A DNA stretch of 64,000 bases from Heliocidaris erythrogramma. Its lineage: Eukaryota; Echinodermata; Echinoidea; Camarodonta; Echinometridae. The DNA lies in the NCBI GenBank assembly GCA_025617745.1, contig CM046869.1, forward strand, positions 10,683,168-10,747,167, written 5' to 3'. The notes under the pieces are model-generated. The model was not told where the DNA came from. It ran no database searches and saw nothing but the letters and a program-made list of their open reading frames with translations. The translations under genes and the position numbers were made by a program. Numbering within the stretch: position 1 is the stretch's first letter; every line of letters starts with the position of its first letter. Below are positions 23,421 through 35,420 of the stretch, piece after piece.

Positions 23421-24640
23421 GAACATATTTTTCAAGTATGATCTGTTAGATGAATATCATTCTGTCTGCAGTGTCAGACTAATTATAAATTATAACCAAG
23501 CAATATCATTTAGCATAAGTTGATGATCATCACAACAAAACCATAAACTGAAACTTTTAATGAATGAAAGGATGAATAATTATAGCACTTAAACTAAGCG
23601 CAGAAGTTGCGTAGCAACCATGATTGCAACACTGCACAAGAGTCGACGTGCAGGCAGACAGTGCTATTGCATGCCTTGTATGCATAGGCATAAACAGTGC
23701 TGCCAACCTAAAATCGTATTCCTTACTTTTTACGGTTGATAAGGGGATATGGCATTGTGTATCACAGGCAAAAATTTAGAACAGTTCTTGTAACCCAAAG
23801 CCATAAATAGTTAATGCCAGTGGATAACAAAAGGTTGTTCGAGGAGACAGATGCGATGCATTATGGTAATGTTGTGTTCCAAATTAATTCCAGACATCCA
23901 TAGATGTTGGTACCCCCTTATCAAGTGTAATAGGAGCGAAACTGGGTGAGGAATTCGTACTAGTTGGCATGTCTGCATAAAAACGGACAATAATGAAAAC
24001 AGTGTGTTTTTGATTATTGACAGTGGCGGATCCAGGGGGGGGGGCACAGGGGGAGAGACACAAAAATACTGAGGACCTTTTTTTTTTTTTTTTTGCTTGT
24101 CAGAGAATTTTGGAGGTGTGTGCCCCCCGTTTACTCAATCCTGGATCCGCCACTGATTGAGTAATAGTAAATGACCGCCAATTTGTTTATGAAGACCTTG
24201 ATATATTATTATCTTATATTTTCAGTTTACAAGCTTAAAATGCGGGCAGAAATAATAAAAAAAACCTATAAAGTTATGAAAACTAATTTCTAAAGGTAGG
24301 TTTTCATGTATTGTTTTTCTTTGTTTCCCTTATCCTTTTCACAAACAAGTGGAAACAAATGATCAACATTTCTTTTTAAAGAAATAGACCTCTATTATTT
24401 CTGTAAAAACATAATAATGATGAGGATTAAAATAATGTTGATAGGCCTAATGATGATCATAATATTGATAATGACACCACTAATAGTAATAAGAATGACA
24501 GTAATAATAGTAATAAGAATGACAATAATAGAAGAAACAACAGCTATGATAATAATAATAATACAAATAATATGGTCTTAATACTATTCTACCTCAGAGT
24601 CATGCTGTTATCACTACACCAGCATTGTCAGGCAGGGGCG
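23420..24640. repeat. Upstream flank of gene B, duplicated at 56790-57960
   Basis: Shared segments in the same order: GATCTGTTAGATGAATATCATT with a 56870-region copy, TTTAGCATAAGTTGATGATC, AAAGGTAGGTTTTC...GTTTCCCTTATCC, and the CCAGCATTG region. This is the left part of the duplicated unit in gene B's spacer. Confidence 0.65.
24021..24155. repeat. Short inverted-repeat element, AGTGGCGGATCCAG termini
   Basis: Ends CAGTGGCGGATCCAGG and CCTGGATCCGCCACTG, with a G-run near one end and TTGCTTGTCAGAGAATTTTG inside. Related elements: 44330-44559 and 58092-58268. Confidence 0.8.
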
Positions 24641-24800
24641 TCGATACGTTTTTTTCGGATTGGGGGGGGGGCAATGAAGGTACCCTTCATGATTTTTTTA
24701 TCGCCTCAAAAAATAACAAGCTTCTCCAGGGTTACATGAAGCAGGCAGGGACGGGGCGTCTTTCAAAGTGAGGGGGGGGGGGGGGGCACCAGCAAAAGAA
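24634..24800. repeat. GGGGCGTCGATACG repeat with G-runs
   Basis: Starts CAGGGGCGTCGATACG, like the piece at 6178. Two G-runs bracket it. It marks the left edge of the block present in unit B but not unit C. Confidence 0.45.
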
Positions 24801-25080
24801 AAGAAATTTGGGGGAATGGGGGCACCTATAAGGGGTGAACATAAAACCAAAAGGGACAATTTTGTGACATTGATATTACACTACAGTCTAACTAACATGA
24901 TTAATACATTATCAAGCATGATCTACTTCCTTTTTATTGTGGTTCTGGATACTGTGTTAGCTTCCCTAATTAGCAGTTGTATGTGATGGTCTAATGACCC
25001 GATCCACGTGCGAGCGAGCGAAGCCTTTTTCTAACGCTGAAGTCCTTTGTTTGTGCATTATTTACACCTGAATAATGAAA

Positions 25081-25216
25081 ATGACGGTGCAAGGTAAAAA
25101 TGGCAGAGGTAAAAATGCCAGAGGAAAAAAATGCCAGAGGTAAAGATGCCAGAGGAAAAAATGCCAGAGCAAAAAATGTCAGAGATAAAAATGCCAGAGG
25201 TAACATGGCAGAGATA
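25081..25216 (+). repeat. Tandem array of AAAAATGCCAGAGGT, left copy
   Basis: Eight or so repeats of a 15-17-base unit (AAAAATGCCAGAGGTA and variants). The inverted counterpart lies at 31575-31712. Not coding, although it stays open in several frames because of the unit length. Confidence 0.8.
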
Positions 25217-25308
25217 AACAAGCGATGGGTGATGTCAGGAACAAAAAGAAAAGAGGCAAAATATGCCAGCTGCATACTAGGAGAATATAGGTGAAAAATC
25301 GGGGTCAT

Positions 25309-27433
25309 CCCTATAGCTAGAAGGTCCGATAGTTAGCGGGTCCGATAGACCGACACCCAATAGATAGGAGGTTCCATAGACCGAATGTACGAGAGGGTCC
25401 ATTAGACAGAAGGTTCTATAGACCGAATCGGCAGGAGGGTCCAATAGTCCGAAGGTTCTATAGATCGAATGACCAAGGGGTCCGATAGTCAGAAGGCCCA
25501 ATAGATAGAAGGTTCGATAGTCCGAATGTACATGAGGGTCCAATAGACAGAAGGTTCTATAGACCGATCGGCAAAAGGGTCCGATAGACCGACAATAAAA
25601 CGGGTAAAATAGTGGATAAAATGATAGTGGGTAAAAAAAGTGGTTAAAATAAGTGGGGGCGTTATGTTTTCAGATGTTTTCAAATGTGGGGGCGGGAATA
25701 CCCTCCCCCTCCCACTTTTCATGCCTGAAAAGGGGGTTCCAACCAAAGAAAAAGCAAAAAAGGAAGAGGTTGAAAAGGAAAGAAGAAAAGAAAAGGAAAA
25801 GAAGAGAAAAAGAAAAGAAATCAGAAAGGAAAGAGAAGAAAACAAATATTCAAAAACTTCGCTCACTAGCATTATTAGGGTTATTTACCAATGCCCATTA
25901 TATTTTCATTATTGATATTAGTTATTAATATAATCGCCATATGTATGTATATAAACCAATGGCAATTATATTAATAATTCATATGCTTATGGAACTTATT
26001 TGGTGTGCATCATGAATCTCGAGCTAATGTTAGGCTATGCTATATTTCTACTCAAAGAATGTTAGCAACATAACTGAAAGGAATCGAGCAGCAAGTTGAC
26101 CTAAAGGGGCTAAAGAGATGAATTTTCAGAAATAATGGCATGTGACAATAGTCTCTTCCCAATATGAGAACGGAAGATGCCGATAACATGTTAAAGAGAT
26201 TATGAGAACGGAATAACAATACGCGAGAGCCTATTCTCAGGATACAATTTTTTTTTCTCTCTCTCTCGTTCGCTTGCTTTGCTCGCTCATACAATCAAGA
26301 AACTAGGCCTAGATTGTTTCTTGCGGCAAGCACCTCTTACGTCCTGCAGCAACAAGAAGCCCGAATATCATAATATTTGGGCGGTGAGGTATCCGACTAT
26401 TCTCGAATTTCCCCACCCCCCCAAAAAAAAAAAATGGTATAATTTACCCGACAGAGTCCACAGACTGAAATTTGCAACAAGGTAGTAGTATGGGTAGTCG
26501 GTGAACATTCAAAAAAGTATAAAAGCTGACATCATAGCTGGTAGGAAAATATCACCTGACAACCCTAAAAAAAATGGAAACGCCCCCTCCCAAGAAGGTG
26601 GTAGGGCCTAATTAAAACAATTTCATTTCTATCGGTCAGAATCTTTTAATGAAAATTCAACTATAAAGTGTGCACCCCATAAGATTTCTTTGTTTAAAAA
26701 ATAACACTTGTGTTAGAAGGGGACGCCCTTTCCTCAGCTTGCTCCACTAGAAAAAAATGCTTCGGGCATGATGGGCCTCGGGGCTTTAGTGTGCACCATA
26801 TAATTAGATTTCCATGTTTCAAAAAAATGGTCAGCGTTCCCCATTGCCAATACATCGGTTAAGTGGCAACATTAACCGGGGGAGGGGGGGGGGGGGGCTG
26901 AGCTGCATGGGTGAACCACCCCCGCCCCACGGTGATGATGATGATGCTCTGATAAAAATACTTAACATGTTGAAAATGTATAAAACAAAACTTTTTTTTG
27001 GGGGGGGGGGGTGGGCCTACATACCTAGTGCATCGGTTTATTACAATACACATAGAAGAATATAAGGCATTACCCTTTTCCTTTTATGAAATAAAATTAT
27101 TAAAAACTTATTGTATGCATTTATTTTACTTTTTTTTAAGTTATTGTCGGTCTATCGGACCTTCTAACTATCGGACCCCTACTGAACCTTCGGACTATCG
27201 GACCCTTTTGCCGATTCGGTCTATCGAACCTTCTATCTATCGGACCTTCCGACAATCGGACCCCGTTGGACATTCGATCTATAGAACCTTCGGACTATCG
27301 GACCCTCCGCCGACTCAGTGTATAGAACCGTCTGTCTATTGGACCCTCTCGTACATTCGGTCTATCGAACCTTCTATCTATTGGGTGTCGGTCTATCGGA
27401 CCCGCTAACTATCGGACCTTCTACCTATAGGGC
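25309..27433. mobile_element. Fold-back element with arms of tandem GGTCCGATAG repeats
   Basis: Left arm 25309-25600 and right arm 27139-27433 are inverted copies of about 290 bases. Each arm is a string of roughly 20-base degenerate repeats around GGTCCGATAG and GAAGGTTCTATAGACCGA. The outermost bases CCTATAG.TAGAAGGTCCGA match on both sides. The 1.5-kb interior has no transposase. The structure resembles TU fold-back transposons of sea urchins, whose arms hold short tandem repeats. Confidence 0.8.
25600..27139. other. Interior of the fold-back element
   Basis: A-rich stretch with AAAGAAAAGG repeats (25745-25850), G-runs at 26881-26897 and 26999-27011, and otherwise unremarkable DNA. I see no conserved coding region. 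Confidence 0.5.
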
Positions 27434-27479
27434 TGTAACCGAAAAATCAAGAGGTGAAATATAAAGAAGGTCAAGAAGC

Positions 27480-28043
27480 AGACCTGACATCTGTTTGTAT
27501 TTTACTTTTTAGACTATTTAGTTTGACCGCGTTTTTCTTGTCGAACTGTTGGACTCTGGACTCCAGATTGGTTTAGGGATTATCTTTCAAACAGAATTCA
27601 ACATACTTTTGTTGACGGTACATTATCTTCTTCTTTAAATGTCTCTATCGGTGTACCGATTCTGGGTCCCTTGCTATTTCTTTTATACATAAATGACCTT
27701 TCTAAATCTCTAGTTTGTTAACTTTCTATCAATTTGCTAGTGTATTTTTTTGTCAAAAAATCTAATAACATTATATCATTCCATTATATTTCCTTATTTG
27801 AAATACTGTAATATTGTATGGGCTACAAATGCAACTCAAACTGAACTAGACACATTATTTAAAGTTCAAAAAAATGTTTAAGAATAATTACTAATTCTGA
27901 CTATTTAGCGCCATCTGCTCCTATTTTTAAGAAATTATCATTATTGAATATATCTGATATAAATAAGCAAGAAATTGCAACGTTCATGTATAAATATAAA
28001 AATAGGTTATTACCTACCCCCTTTTAGACATCTTTCAATATAA
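27480..28043 (+). mobile_element. LINE reverse transcriptase remnant, 5' part of interrupted copy
   Basis: Scattered + frames show a PDWFRDYLSN-like piece, then YINDL after VSIGVPILGPLLFLL, and further on YLKYCNIVWATNATQTELDTL and a KQEIATFMYKYKN stretch. Many stops, and the YADD block is gone. Continues at 29510 after the inserted TIR element. Confidence 0.7.
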
Positions 28044-29509
28044 TATAGGTTTTCCCGCCCATTTTCGTCAAAATTGCATCCGATTTAACGATGCGATCAT
28101 TCAATTTCGAGGGAATTTGACTGATCACCGAGATCAACATTCAAAAAGCTAACTAGTTCATTCAGTTTAATTTTATTAGCATGCGATTTCATGATTTTCT
28201 CACAAAAACGTGTAAAAAGCGCGTTCAAATTAAAAATGCACGTAAAATGCGTTCAAATTCGCACCAGCACTGACCTGATGAACGTTAAGGCATTCAAATT
28301 CACGAATAGGCAAGCATTTTCAGCATTTGGGCAGTGTTTTTCGTTACTGCTTATGTTCTTTGTAATCTGCATCTCTTTGAATAAATTATGCAAACTTTAT
28401 GTACCTTGAAATGGATTTTGCCTTATATTGAACTTTCTCATTCCTCTGACAAACCGTCATCGAAGCAACATCTCATATAACTCCACTATTACAATCAGGC
28501 CCTGGGAACGATTTTGTTACTGGGGTGCTGTGGAGCGGATTATTATTTTTTTTTGTATGCAGTTGCTTATCTATGAATGGCGCCCGGGGCAAATGATGAA
28601 GTTGGTTTAAGTGCAAGGGCAAGTGTCCCTTGTAAAAAAATGAGGGTGCTACAGCCAGCGGCAGATCAAGGATTTTGTGATATTCACAAAATTTTCTGAC
28701 AAGCCAAAAAAAAAAAGGCCTCAGCGTTTTGGGGTGTCTGTTTAACTCCAAAATACTCTTGACAGGCAAAACAAAAAGTCATCAGTATTTTGCTGGCTAC
28801 AGCACCCCCCTACAGCACCACCGCATCCTCAGCCTCCTATAGGGGTGCTGTGCACCCCCTCAAAAAAATTCTTGGGGTGCTGCACAACCCCCAGCACCCC
28901 CGGCTCCTAGGGGCCTGCATTAAATTCATTTATACACGACTATGGCGGCGACTCGAGGAGAGTGCAGGAATATCTCGAATACGGACAGAATCAGGTTGGC
29001 TAAAGCATTTGACAACCAACAAGACTCCTTAGAACTATCCGACACTCTAGGATTAAACATGAAATATGACTAAAATAAATTTTGAAAATGAAAGTTTGAA
29101 AATGGGAAGGAAATTATATAATCGAAAACAGTGAAAATGGGTGCATATGACGTAAAAATGAGGTAAGAATTACATAGAACTACAGAACTTGTTTATCTTA
29201 ATTGAATTCGAACGTTCAAAGTGCGAAGGTGTGTGCCTATAAATGAAATTGAAAGTGGTATTTGGGACGAAATTGAACATCTATCCAGCTGGCGCGAAAT
29301 TGAATGACAACTTCGTGTTGTTAAATTGAATGGATTTCTCTCTAAATTGAATGAAATAAAATTTAAAAGGAATGATATAAAACGAAATTGAATGCTCAAA
29401 GAATGAAAATGAACCATGAAAGCTGAGAGTTGACGAAAATCGTTCGAAATTGAACGCCTATTCATGCATTTGAATGCAACTCTGATGAAATTGGGCGGGA
29501 AAACTTATA
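28044..29509. mobile_element. TIR element with TATAGGTTTTCCCGCCCA ends, copy 1 (1466 bp)
   Basis: Left end TATAGGTTTTCCCGCCCATT; right end is the inverted TTGGGCGGGAAAACTTATA. Subterminal regions reiterate a short phrase: CATTCAA(A/T)TTCG on the left, CGAAATTGAATG on the right. It splits the LINE 27480-30016 between TA-rich flanks. A repeat of the GGCGCCCGGGGCAA type (28497-28918) is nested inside. No transposase ORF. Confidence 0.75.
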
Positions 29510-30016
29510 GTAAAGTTCATAATTATAATACTAGATCGTCAAACAAATTTCATTTATGGTCCATTAAAAGAAGTCATCAAGCTAAGTCAATGAATTACAT
29601 AGGTCCTAAACATTGGAATATTATTCCCCATGACATAACAAAATCACAATTTGTATCTTTCTTTAGGAAACAATATAAAACATTATTGGTAAATAATTAT
29701 TAATCACACAGTTAATTTTGATGTTATATTCGAATTCCCTTACATTTTGTTCTCTTCTTCTCCCCCTTTTTTGGTTGTAATTCTTGTATTCTGTTTTCTG
29801 TTGTTATAATTTAGATGTTTGTCTGTGTTTAGGTTCATATTGTTTTTATGCCTAAAATAATTTGGTTCTGTTTTTCTATTGTCTAAATGGCGATCCAAAC
29901 TTTACAGGTTCCCTAACCTTCATGGAAAGCCTCGCATAATTTTGTATATGTATTTTAATCTACTGTTACCATGTATATTGATTTTATCTGGCGAAAAAAT
30001 TGAATTGAATTGAATT
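29510..30016 (+). mobile_element. LINE 3' end, continuation of interrupted copy
   Basis: Encodes HNYNTRSSNKFHLW, then GPKHWNIIPHDIT and VSFFRKQYKTLLVNNY before a stop, the usual C-terminus of CR1/L2-like polyproteins. The 3' untranslated region ends in ATTGA repeats at 29998-30016. Confidence 0.8.
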
Positions 30017-30159
30017 GACCCGGCTTTTTTTAATCGACGTATACTATTTCATTATCCCGAATGGAATTTGGAACGAGTCTGCAACTGAATTTTAGGTTTA
30101 GAGAAGGGAAAGGAGGTATGCAAAAATGACATCACCCTAATGTGGGACAGTCCCTTTTA

Positions 30160-30235
30160 TGAACCTTTTCGGAATTATGAACCTTTGGATAAACGAACCT
30201 TCGGAATAATGCAACAAATGATCGGAATTTTGAAC
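30160..30235. repeat. Short array of CTTTTCGGAATTATGAACC units
   Basis: Three to four degenerate copies of the motif seen at 11424-11640. Confidence 0.6.
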
Positions 30236-30600
30236 ACCCAGGCATGGGAAATTAGTGTTTCGGAAATACCTGTACCTGTAGTAAAATAACTTGTACCAAA
30301 TGATCTTGACTAGTTTGCTTTTCGTTATCTGTACTTGTACCTGCATTTTTTTTTCTTTTTCAGTTCTCCCTTCTTCAGCAAATGTACAGGCCGTCACACA
30401 AAGATCGAGCATTACAGCCTCGTCAACATTAATTCGGGGGGGGGGGGAGGAGGGGCTCATGGACAAGTTATAAACAAGATGCAGATATATTCAAACTGAA
30501 TTAAAAGTGAAAAAAAGACTATAATATTGAAGTGTTTACCCAAAAAGGCTCGTCAACTGAAAGCGAGTGACAAACAATACATACATACTGTATCCGGGCC

Positions 30601-30622
30601 GGGGGGGGGGGGGGGGGGGGGG
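30601..30622 (+). repeat. Run of 22 G
   Basis: Homopolymer; length uncertain. Another G-run lies at 30437-30447. Confidence 0.9.
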
Positions 30623-31574
30623 TACTCATAACAAATTCGGGGATTTTACATTAAGTGCAATCATGATACGACAGAAAGCTCATTAAAAAAAGTATCCTTT
30701 GTCCACATCATATACCGTAGATAGAGGCCTATATTAAATTGAGAAAATAGGAAACTAAATAGACCTACCTATGACTGCATTTTTTTCGGCTTTACAGCCT
30801 TATTACAGGTCATGCAGCATAGTACCAAGGGACCAGTTTTAATTTGGCTTTAGAATTTTAAAACAACAAACATAATTGTGTTGATATTTGTTATTTGCAG
30901 AATTCTCGTTTTGCTTTACATGATAACTAGTAAATTGGCAAGAAAGTGTTCATTAAAGTTTCATTAATATATGAAACGCCAATTTTGTAATGCGACTTTT
31001 GTTCTTTGTACACTTGTGCTAGTATATCTCTGTCTTTGATGTACAGAGTAGGGTGATACGAAAGATGGATCTGATCATGAGTGACGTAATTTCTTCAGGT
31101 GAATTTTTGTGTGAGATTTCATTTTTGTAATTGGGTTTTATCATTAGGCTAAGACATTTCCTTTAATGCACTTTCGTAGTCACATTAATTTAGAAATTGA
31201 ACTATTTCTCTGCAGATGTGAACCCCTTTGTTATATTCACATGATGAAAACAACATGAAAGGGATTGTTCATTTATTAGCACTTTACAATCAGAGAGACA
31301 TGGACGGAACTTCATTTGAAAATGCTGGGGATGGTACAATGTCAACAAATTTGGGGACGCTTCGGGTCTGTGAATAGAAAAAAAGTCACATTTTCTACGT
31401 TAGTTTCGAGGAGGGGCAAACATATTTTAACATTTTGCTTCCCAAAGATTAGAAAGGACACGCCCCCGCCCTCAGGATTGCCACCCATGTAGCCAATGTA
31501 CAAGAATTAAAAATCACACAATTTACTCAATCTTAGCTCAAATTTCATCGCAGATTTTTTTTCTGACAACTCTT

Positions 31575-31712
31575 TCCTTTTACATTTACCACTAGCATTT
31601 TCTTTCCTCTGGCATTTTTACCTCTGGCATTTTTATCTCTGGCATTTTTTTCCTCTGGCATTTTTACCACTGTCATTTTTACTTCTGGCATTTTTACCTC
31701 TGGCATTTTTAC
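31575..31712 (-). repeat. Tandem array of AAAAATGCCAGAGGT, right inverted copy
   Basis: On the + strand reads CCTCTGGCATTTTTA repeated about eight times, the inverse of 25081-25216. Together they could be the arms of a larger, 6.6-kb fold-back structure enclosing the GGTCCGATAG element and the interrupted LINE. Confidence 0.75.
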
Positions 31713-31910
31713 ACCGAACCAAAATGACAACATCAGTTAGTTTGGAGGAATATCGAATGATCTTTTTATTCGTATATTAACCCTGTCCCTTTTCTTTAGG
31801 ATTGTATTATAAGAGCTAGCGAGCGAGTTTGCGGGAAATTTTCAGAAAAATACTGCCCTTACTTGAATCTGTATGGCTCTTTTTTGTTAGAACAGTAGGA
31901 AATATAGTAA

Positions 31911-32345
31911 AAGGGGGCAATTATCAGAAGAGGAAAGGGCGCTTATGAGAAGAGGAAAAAGGAACTTATTGGAAGTAAGGAGGGGACACTTATCCGATTT
32001 GAAAAGGGGCACTGATCAGAAGGGGAATGTGGGCACTTGTTAAAAGGGAAAGAGGCACCTATCATAATTAAAAATGCACTTATCAAAGGAGAAAAAGGAA
32101 CAAATTAGAAAGAGATTAGGGGCACTTATCAGAAGGGGAAAGGGCACTTATTAGAAAGAAAAAGGTGCATCTATCCGAAGTAAAAGTGCACTTATCAGAA
32201 GGAGAAATGAGCACTTATTAGAGATAGGGGCAATTATCAGAAGGAGAAAAAGGGCATTTATCAGAAGGGAAAGGGTACTTATTAGAAAAGAAATGGGGGA
32301 AATTTAGTAGTAAAAATGGCACTTATCAGAGAGAAAGTGGGCATT
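31911..32345 (+). repeat. Degenerate tandem array, unit about GGGGCACTTATCAGAAGGGG
   Basis: Fifteen or more units of 20-26 bases, purine-rich on the + strand, with ACTTATCAGA or ACTTATTAGA as the stable core. No inverted partner in the window. Confidence 0.8.
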
Positions 32346-32439
32346 TCTTCATTAATAAAAAGGACCATTTTGGGGTACTTGGAAAAGTGGAGCTGTTGTG
32401 CCCCCTGCCCCCGGTAGTGCCGCTTCTGAAAGCAGGGAA

Positions 32440-34500
32440 AATTAGAGAGTCTGTGCTTGATATCTCGATAATTTTCTCATCAGTAAGTCGTTCATGAATC
32501 ATGCATTTTTTTCAATTAGATTTAAAGACATTTATTTTCAACTCTCTAATATAAGTATACAAAGAAATAAATGAACAAAATAATGGACACGTATTTATTA
32601 ACAAAATGGTCTTGACAAAATATACATTCACGTAGTACATACGCAATTGCAGGACACACCTCTAAAAGGAAAAGCTTTGGGGTGACATAGAACCTAAATT
32701 TATGATATAGATGTAGGTTATATATATTTAATCTGATATTTTTCTTTTTCTCTAATTAAAAATTGATGAAATATACTTTTCCTCTTTTGGTATCAAGACC
32801 TGTTCTTTCATGTTTTAAATTTAAATTGAATGCTCCTCTCCCAATCACCCCACACTCAGTACACTTTAAGGGTCAATCAATTGCTCTTTAAATGGAAATG
32901 ACATCTATTACTCACGATAGCCCGTTATGTCATGACCACAGGCGTAGCCACGATTTTACAATAGGGGGGGGGGGGCAGACGTGAAGGATCCACCCGCATA
33001 GCCAGGATTTCATTTTTTTTTTTTGGGGGGGGGGGGATGGTTGTGAGCACGCGAAGAGTGCGAAATTGGTGATGAGCACGCAAAGCGCGAAAGCTCAGTC
33101 GTTTTATAGCAAAATTTGAAAGAAAGATAACGGCTAGTAGCACCTTTTTTCGATTATTTCGACGTCCGGACTGCTTTTCAGATATTTGGACGTAATACTA
33201 CACAGTTACAGGGATGGGTGCAGGGAGGGGAACTTTAGGCGGAAAGTTGACGCCCAGACTGCTTTTCAATTATTTGGACGCAACATTTCACTGTGTAACA
33301 GTGGTGGCACTGGGTGCAGGGAGAGGAGAGATTTCCCCGTTCACGCGTGAGGTGCGAAAACTTTGACGTTTTAGCAAATTTGAGAGAAAGATAACGGCTT
33401 GTAGCGCCTTTTTAGGCCCTTTTCTCTCACCTCCCCCGCTTTTTCGCTCTCGCTTTTTTTTTTTTTAGTGGCTGAACAGGACAGGTTTAGCCTGGGTTTT
33501 AACCACATTTACACCTCGGGTTAAGTTAAACCGGAGTTCAGAATACGGGCCATTGTCACATATCAACATTACGTTTTCATGTACGTGTATAAGTTCATAT
33601 ACAAACATCCCAAGGTCTTGTCATCTGTTTGATTTCAATCGTGATATACAGAATTATCCAACAAGGTCTGAGAGAGACATCCATATTCCTGGACATAGAA
33701 CAGTTTCCTTGCAATAAAATATTCACTTTACTGGTCCCAAACTCAAATTTTCAAATTTTAAGATTTCAATGTTAAAATAAACCATTCACTAACTACTTTA
33801 CTCCTAGTATAAAAGTAGTAGTTTTTCAAACAATATAGTCCTTAGCACATATAACAGACTATATTTCCTCCTTTTAAAAATATTTTTTTATTACCTGTTA
33901 GATATTTTATGCATACAGATATGTGAAAAATGTATATGGCTAGTACCCTTTCCCTTTTTCAAATTCAAATTCAAATTCGTATTTATTTCATTTCCAACAG
34001 AAAGAAAAGACAATGGCATTACATATATTGTTACAGAAAATAGGAAAAATATATGTACAAATTCAATATACCTTGATAAGTGTAGAAGTACACTGTACAT
34101 ATAAATAAATTATTATAATTAATTATTAATAGAAATTCTTAATTTCTGAGGAAATGTGGGGGATCCACTAAAAAGCAGTGCTTGTAATTTGTGGATCCCC
34201 CAGGGAAAATAAAATTGTTTCAAATTGTGCCTTTGTACCCCGGCCCCCATTCAAATGATTTATATAGTATACATTTTGAACCTGACGCTTTAGAAAATTA
34301 TTCAATTCTTGCTGGCACAGCCCCCTCAAAATTTGTGGTTCATTACGCCACTGATACCCCAACTACCCCAACGCAAGCCGTGTACTTTCAAAGTATATCG
34401 CTTCCTTCCACCACGTATGTAAAATGTAAACATTGATTTAGTACTTTTTTAATTATAAGAAGGAAATAAATATGTTTTTCTTTAAATTAATTTGATTTGA
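32440..34500 (+). repeat. Old LINE 3' region, duplicated at 58310-59155
   Basis: The + strand carries an N-Y-[PS]-T-R-S motif (about 33655-33670) and IPG/IPR..RT, then the tail of a CR1/L2-like polyprotein. 58735-58850 keeps HNYPTRSERDIDIPRYRT. This copy has three extra insertions: 32511-32690, 32938-33540 and 33945-34375. It forms the right part of the duplicated spacer. Confidence 0.65.
32938..33540. repeat. GGCGTAGCCACGATTTTAC repeat cluster
   Basis: G-rich start, GAAGAGTGCGAAA and GCGCGAAAGC phrases, a duplicated segment around GATAACGGCT, then a TTTT-rich stretch and a piece ending TTCAGAATACGGGCC. Absent from the 58310-59155 copy. Confidence 0.5.
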
Positions 34501-34589
34501 ACTTAAGTGTTGGACTGGCATGCGAACTTAAGACACAAATAGAGAGGGGGAAAAATACACAATTTAAAACATCATCATAAGGGTGACTA

Positions 34590-35420
34590 TAAAGAACATT
34601 ACAATCCGATTTCAGCTTCTCTGAGCAGTGAAATGTAACCAAAAAAATTTTGTCATAAGAGTCCTGGAAAATAAGTGTCTCATATCCCCCAATGCGGGAC
34701 GATAATCAAATCATATGCAGACGATAAAGAAATGATGTATTGTCTACGATATCACATTTCCGTGTCCTTAAAACTACCCCCCCCCCCCACCCCGCACACA
34801 CACCTCTGCGCCATTTGCTGGGGAAAACCACATGGAAAATCCGCTGAATGCAAACGTCAAGGTCTAGTCGTTAAATTAAAAACATTATTTTCAGTGATAA
34901 AGATACTATGAGATGACAATTGTAGTATACCTCTGAAGCTTCTCAGTTTATTGTCAGGGCAAATACAGTTAAATAAGCAACATTACATTTCGTTTACAGA
35001 TTTTCTGAGCAGTAAAATTAAACCAATTTTTTTTTTTCTCAAAGAGTCCTGGAATAATGTTTGTCTTATACTGTATCTTCCTAAGCGGGACGATAATCAA
35101 ATCAAATGAAAACAATAAAGAAATAATATAATATTATCTATGATATGTTTTCGTAATGCACTGACATTTCCGTGTCCATAAAATTATAAGAGCTTCCTCC
35201 AACCCCTTAAAAACCAAAAACAACAACCTCGCGCGCACACACACACACACACACACACTTCTCCGCAATTTACTGGGGAAAACCACATGGAAAAACCCAC
35301 TGAATACATAAAACTGCAAAGGTCTAGTAGTTATATTAAAAATAATTATGTTATGTGATAAAGATCACTAATATCAGAAGACGACAATTACTAACTTTTA
35401 AGCTTCTCAGTTTTATTGTC
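34590..35420. repeat. Direct tandem duplication of about 400 bases
   Basis: 34590-34950 and 34990-35420 share GCGGGACGATAATCAAATCA, CATTTCCGTGTCC, TGGGGAAAACCACATGGAAA and AAGCTTCTCAGTTTTA in order. The second unit has a (CA)n at 35233-35258, where the first has a C-run and CACACACA. No gene. Confidence 0.8.

Noticed and set aside
25309..25600. CRISPR-like regular repeats
   Set aside because: Units are degenerate, have no unique spacers of constant length, and the DNA is eukaryotic.
25640..25915. 91-codon Lys/Glu-rich frame
   Set aside because: Made by AAAGAAAAGG purine repeats inside the fold-back element; two overlapping frames look alike.
27145..27408. Repeat peptide with IYRTF and SDP units
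   Set aside because: Translation of the tandem DNA repeat arm, open in several frames; not a protein gene.
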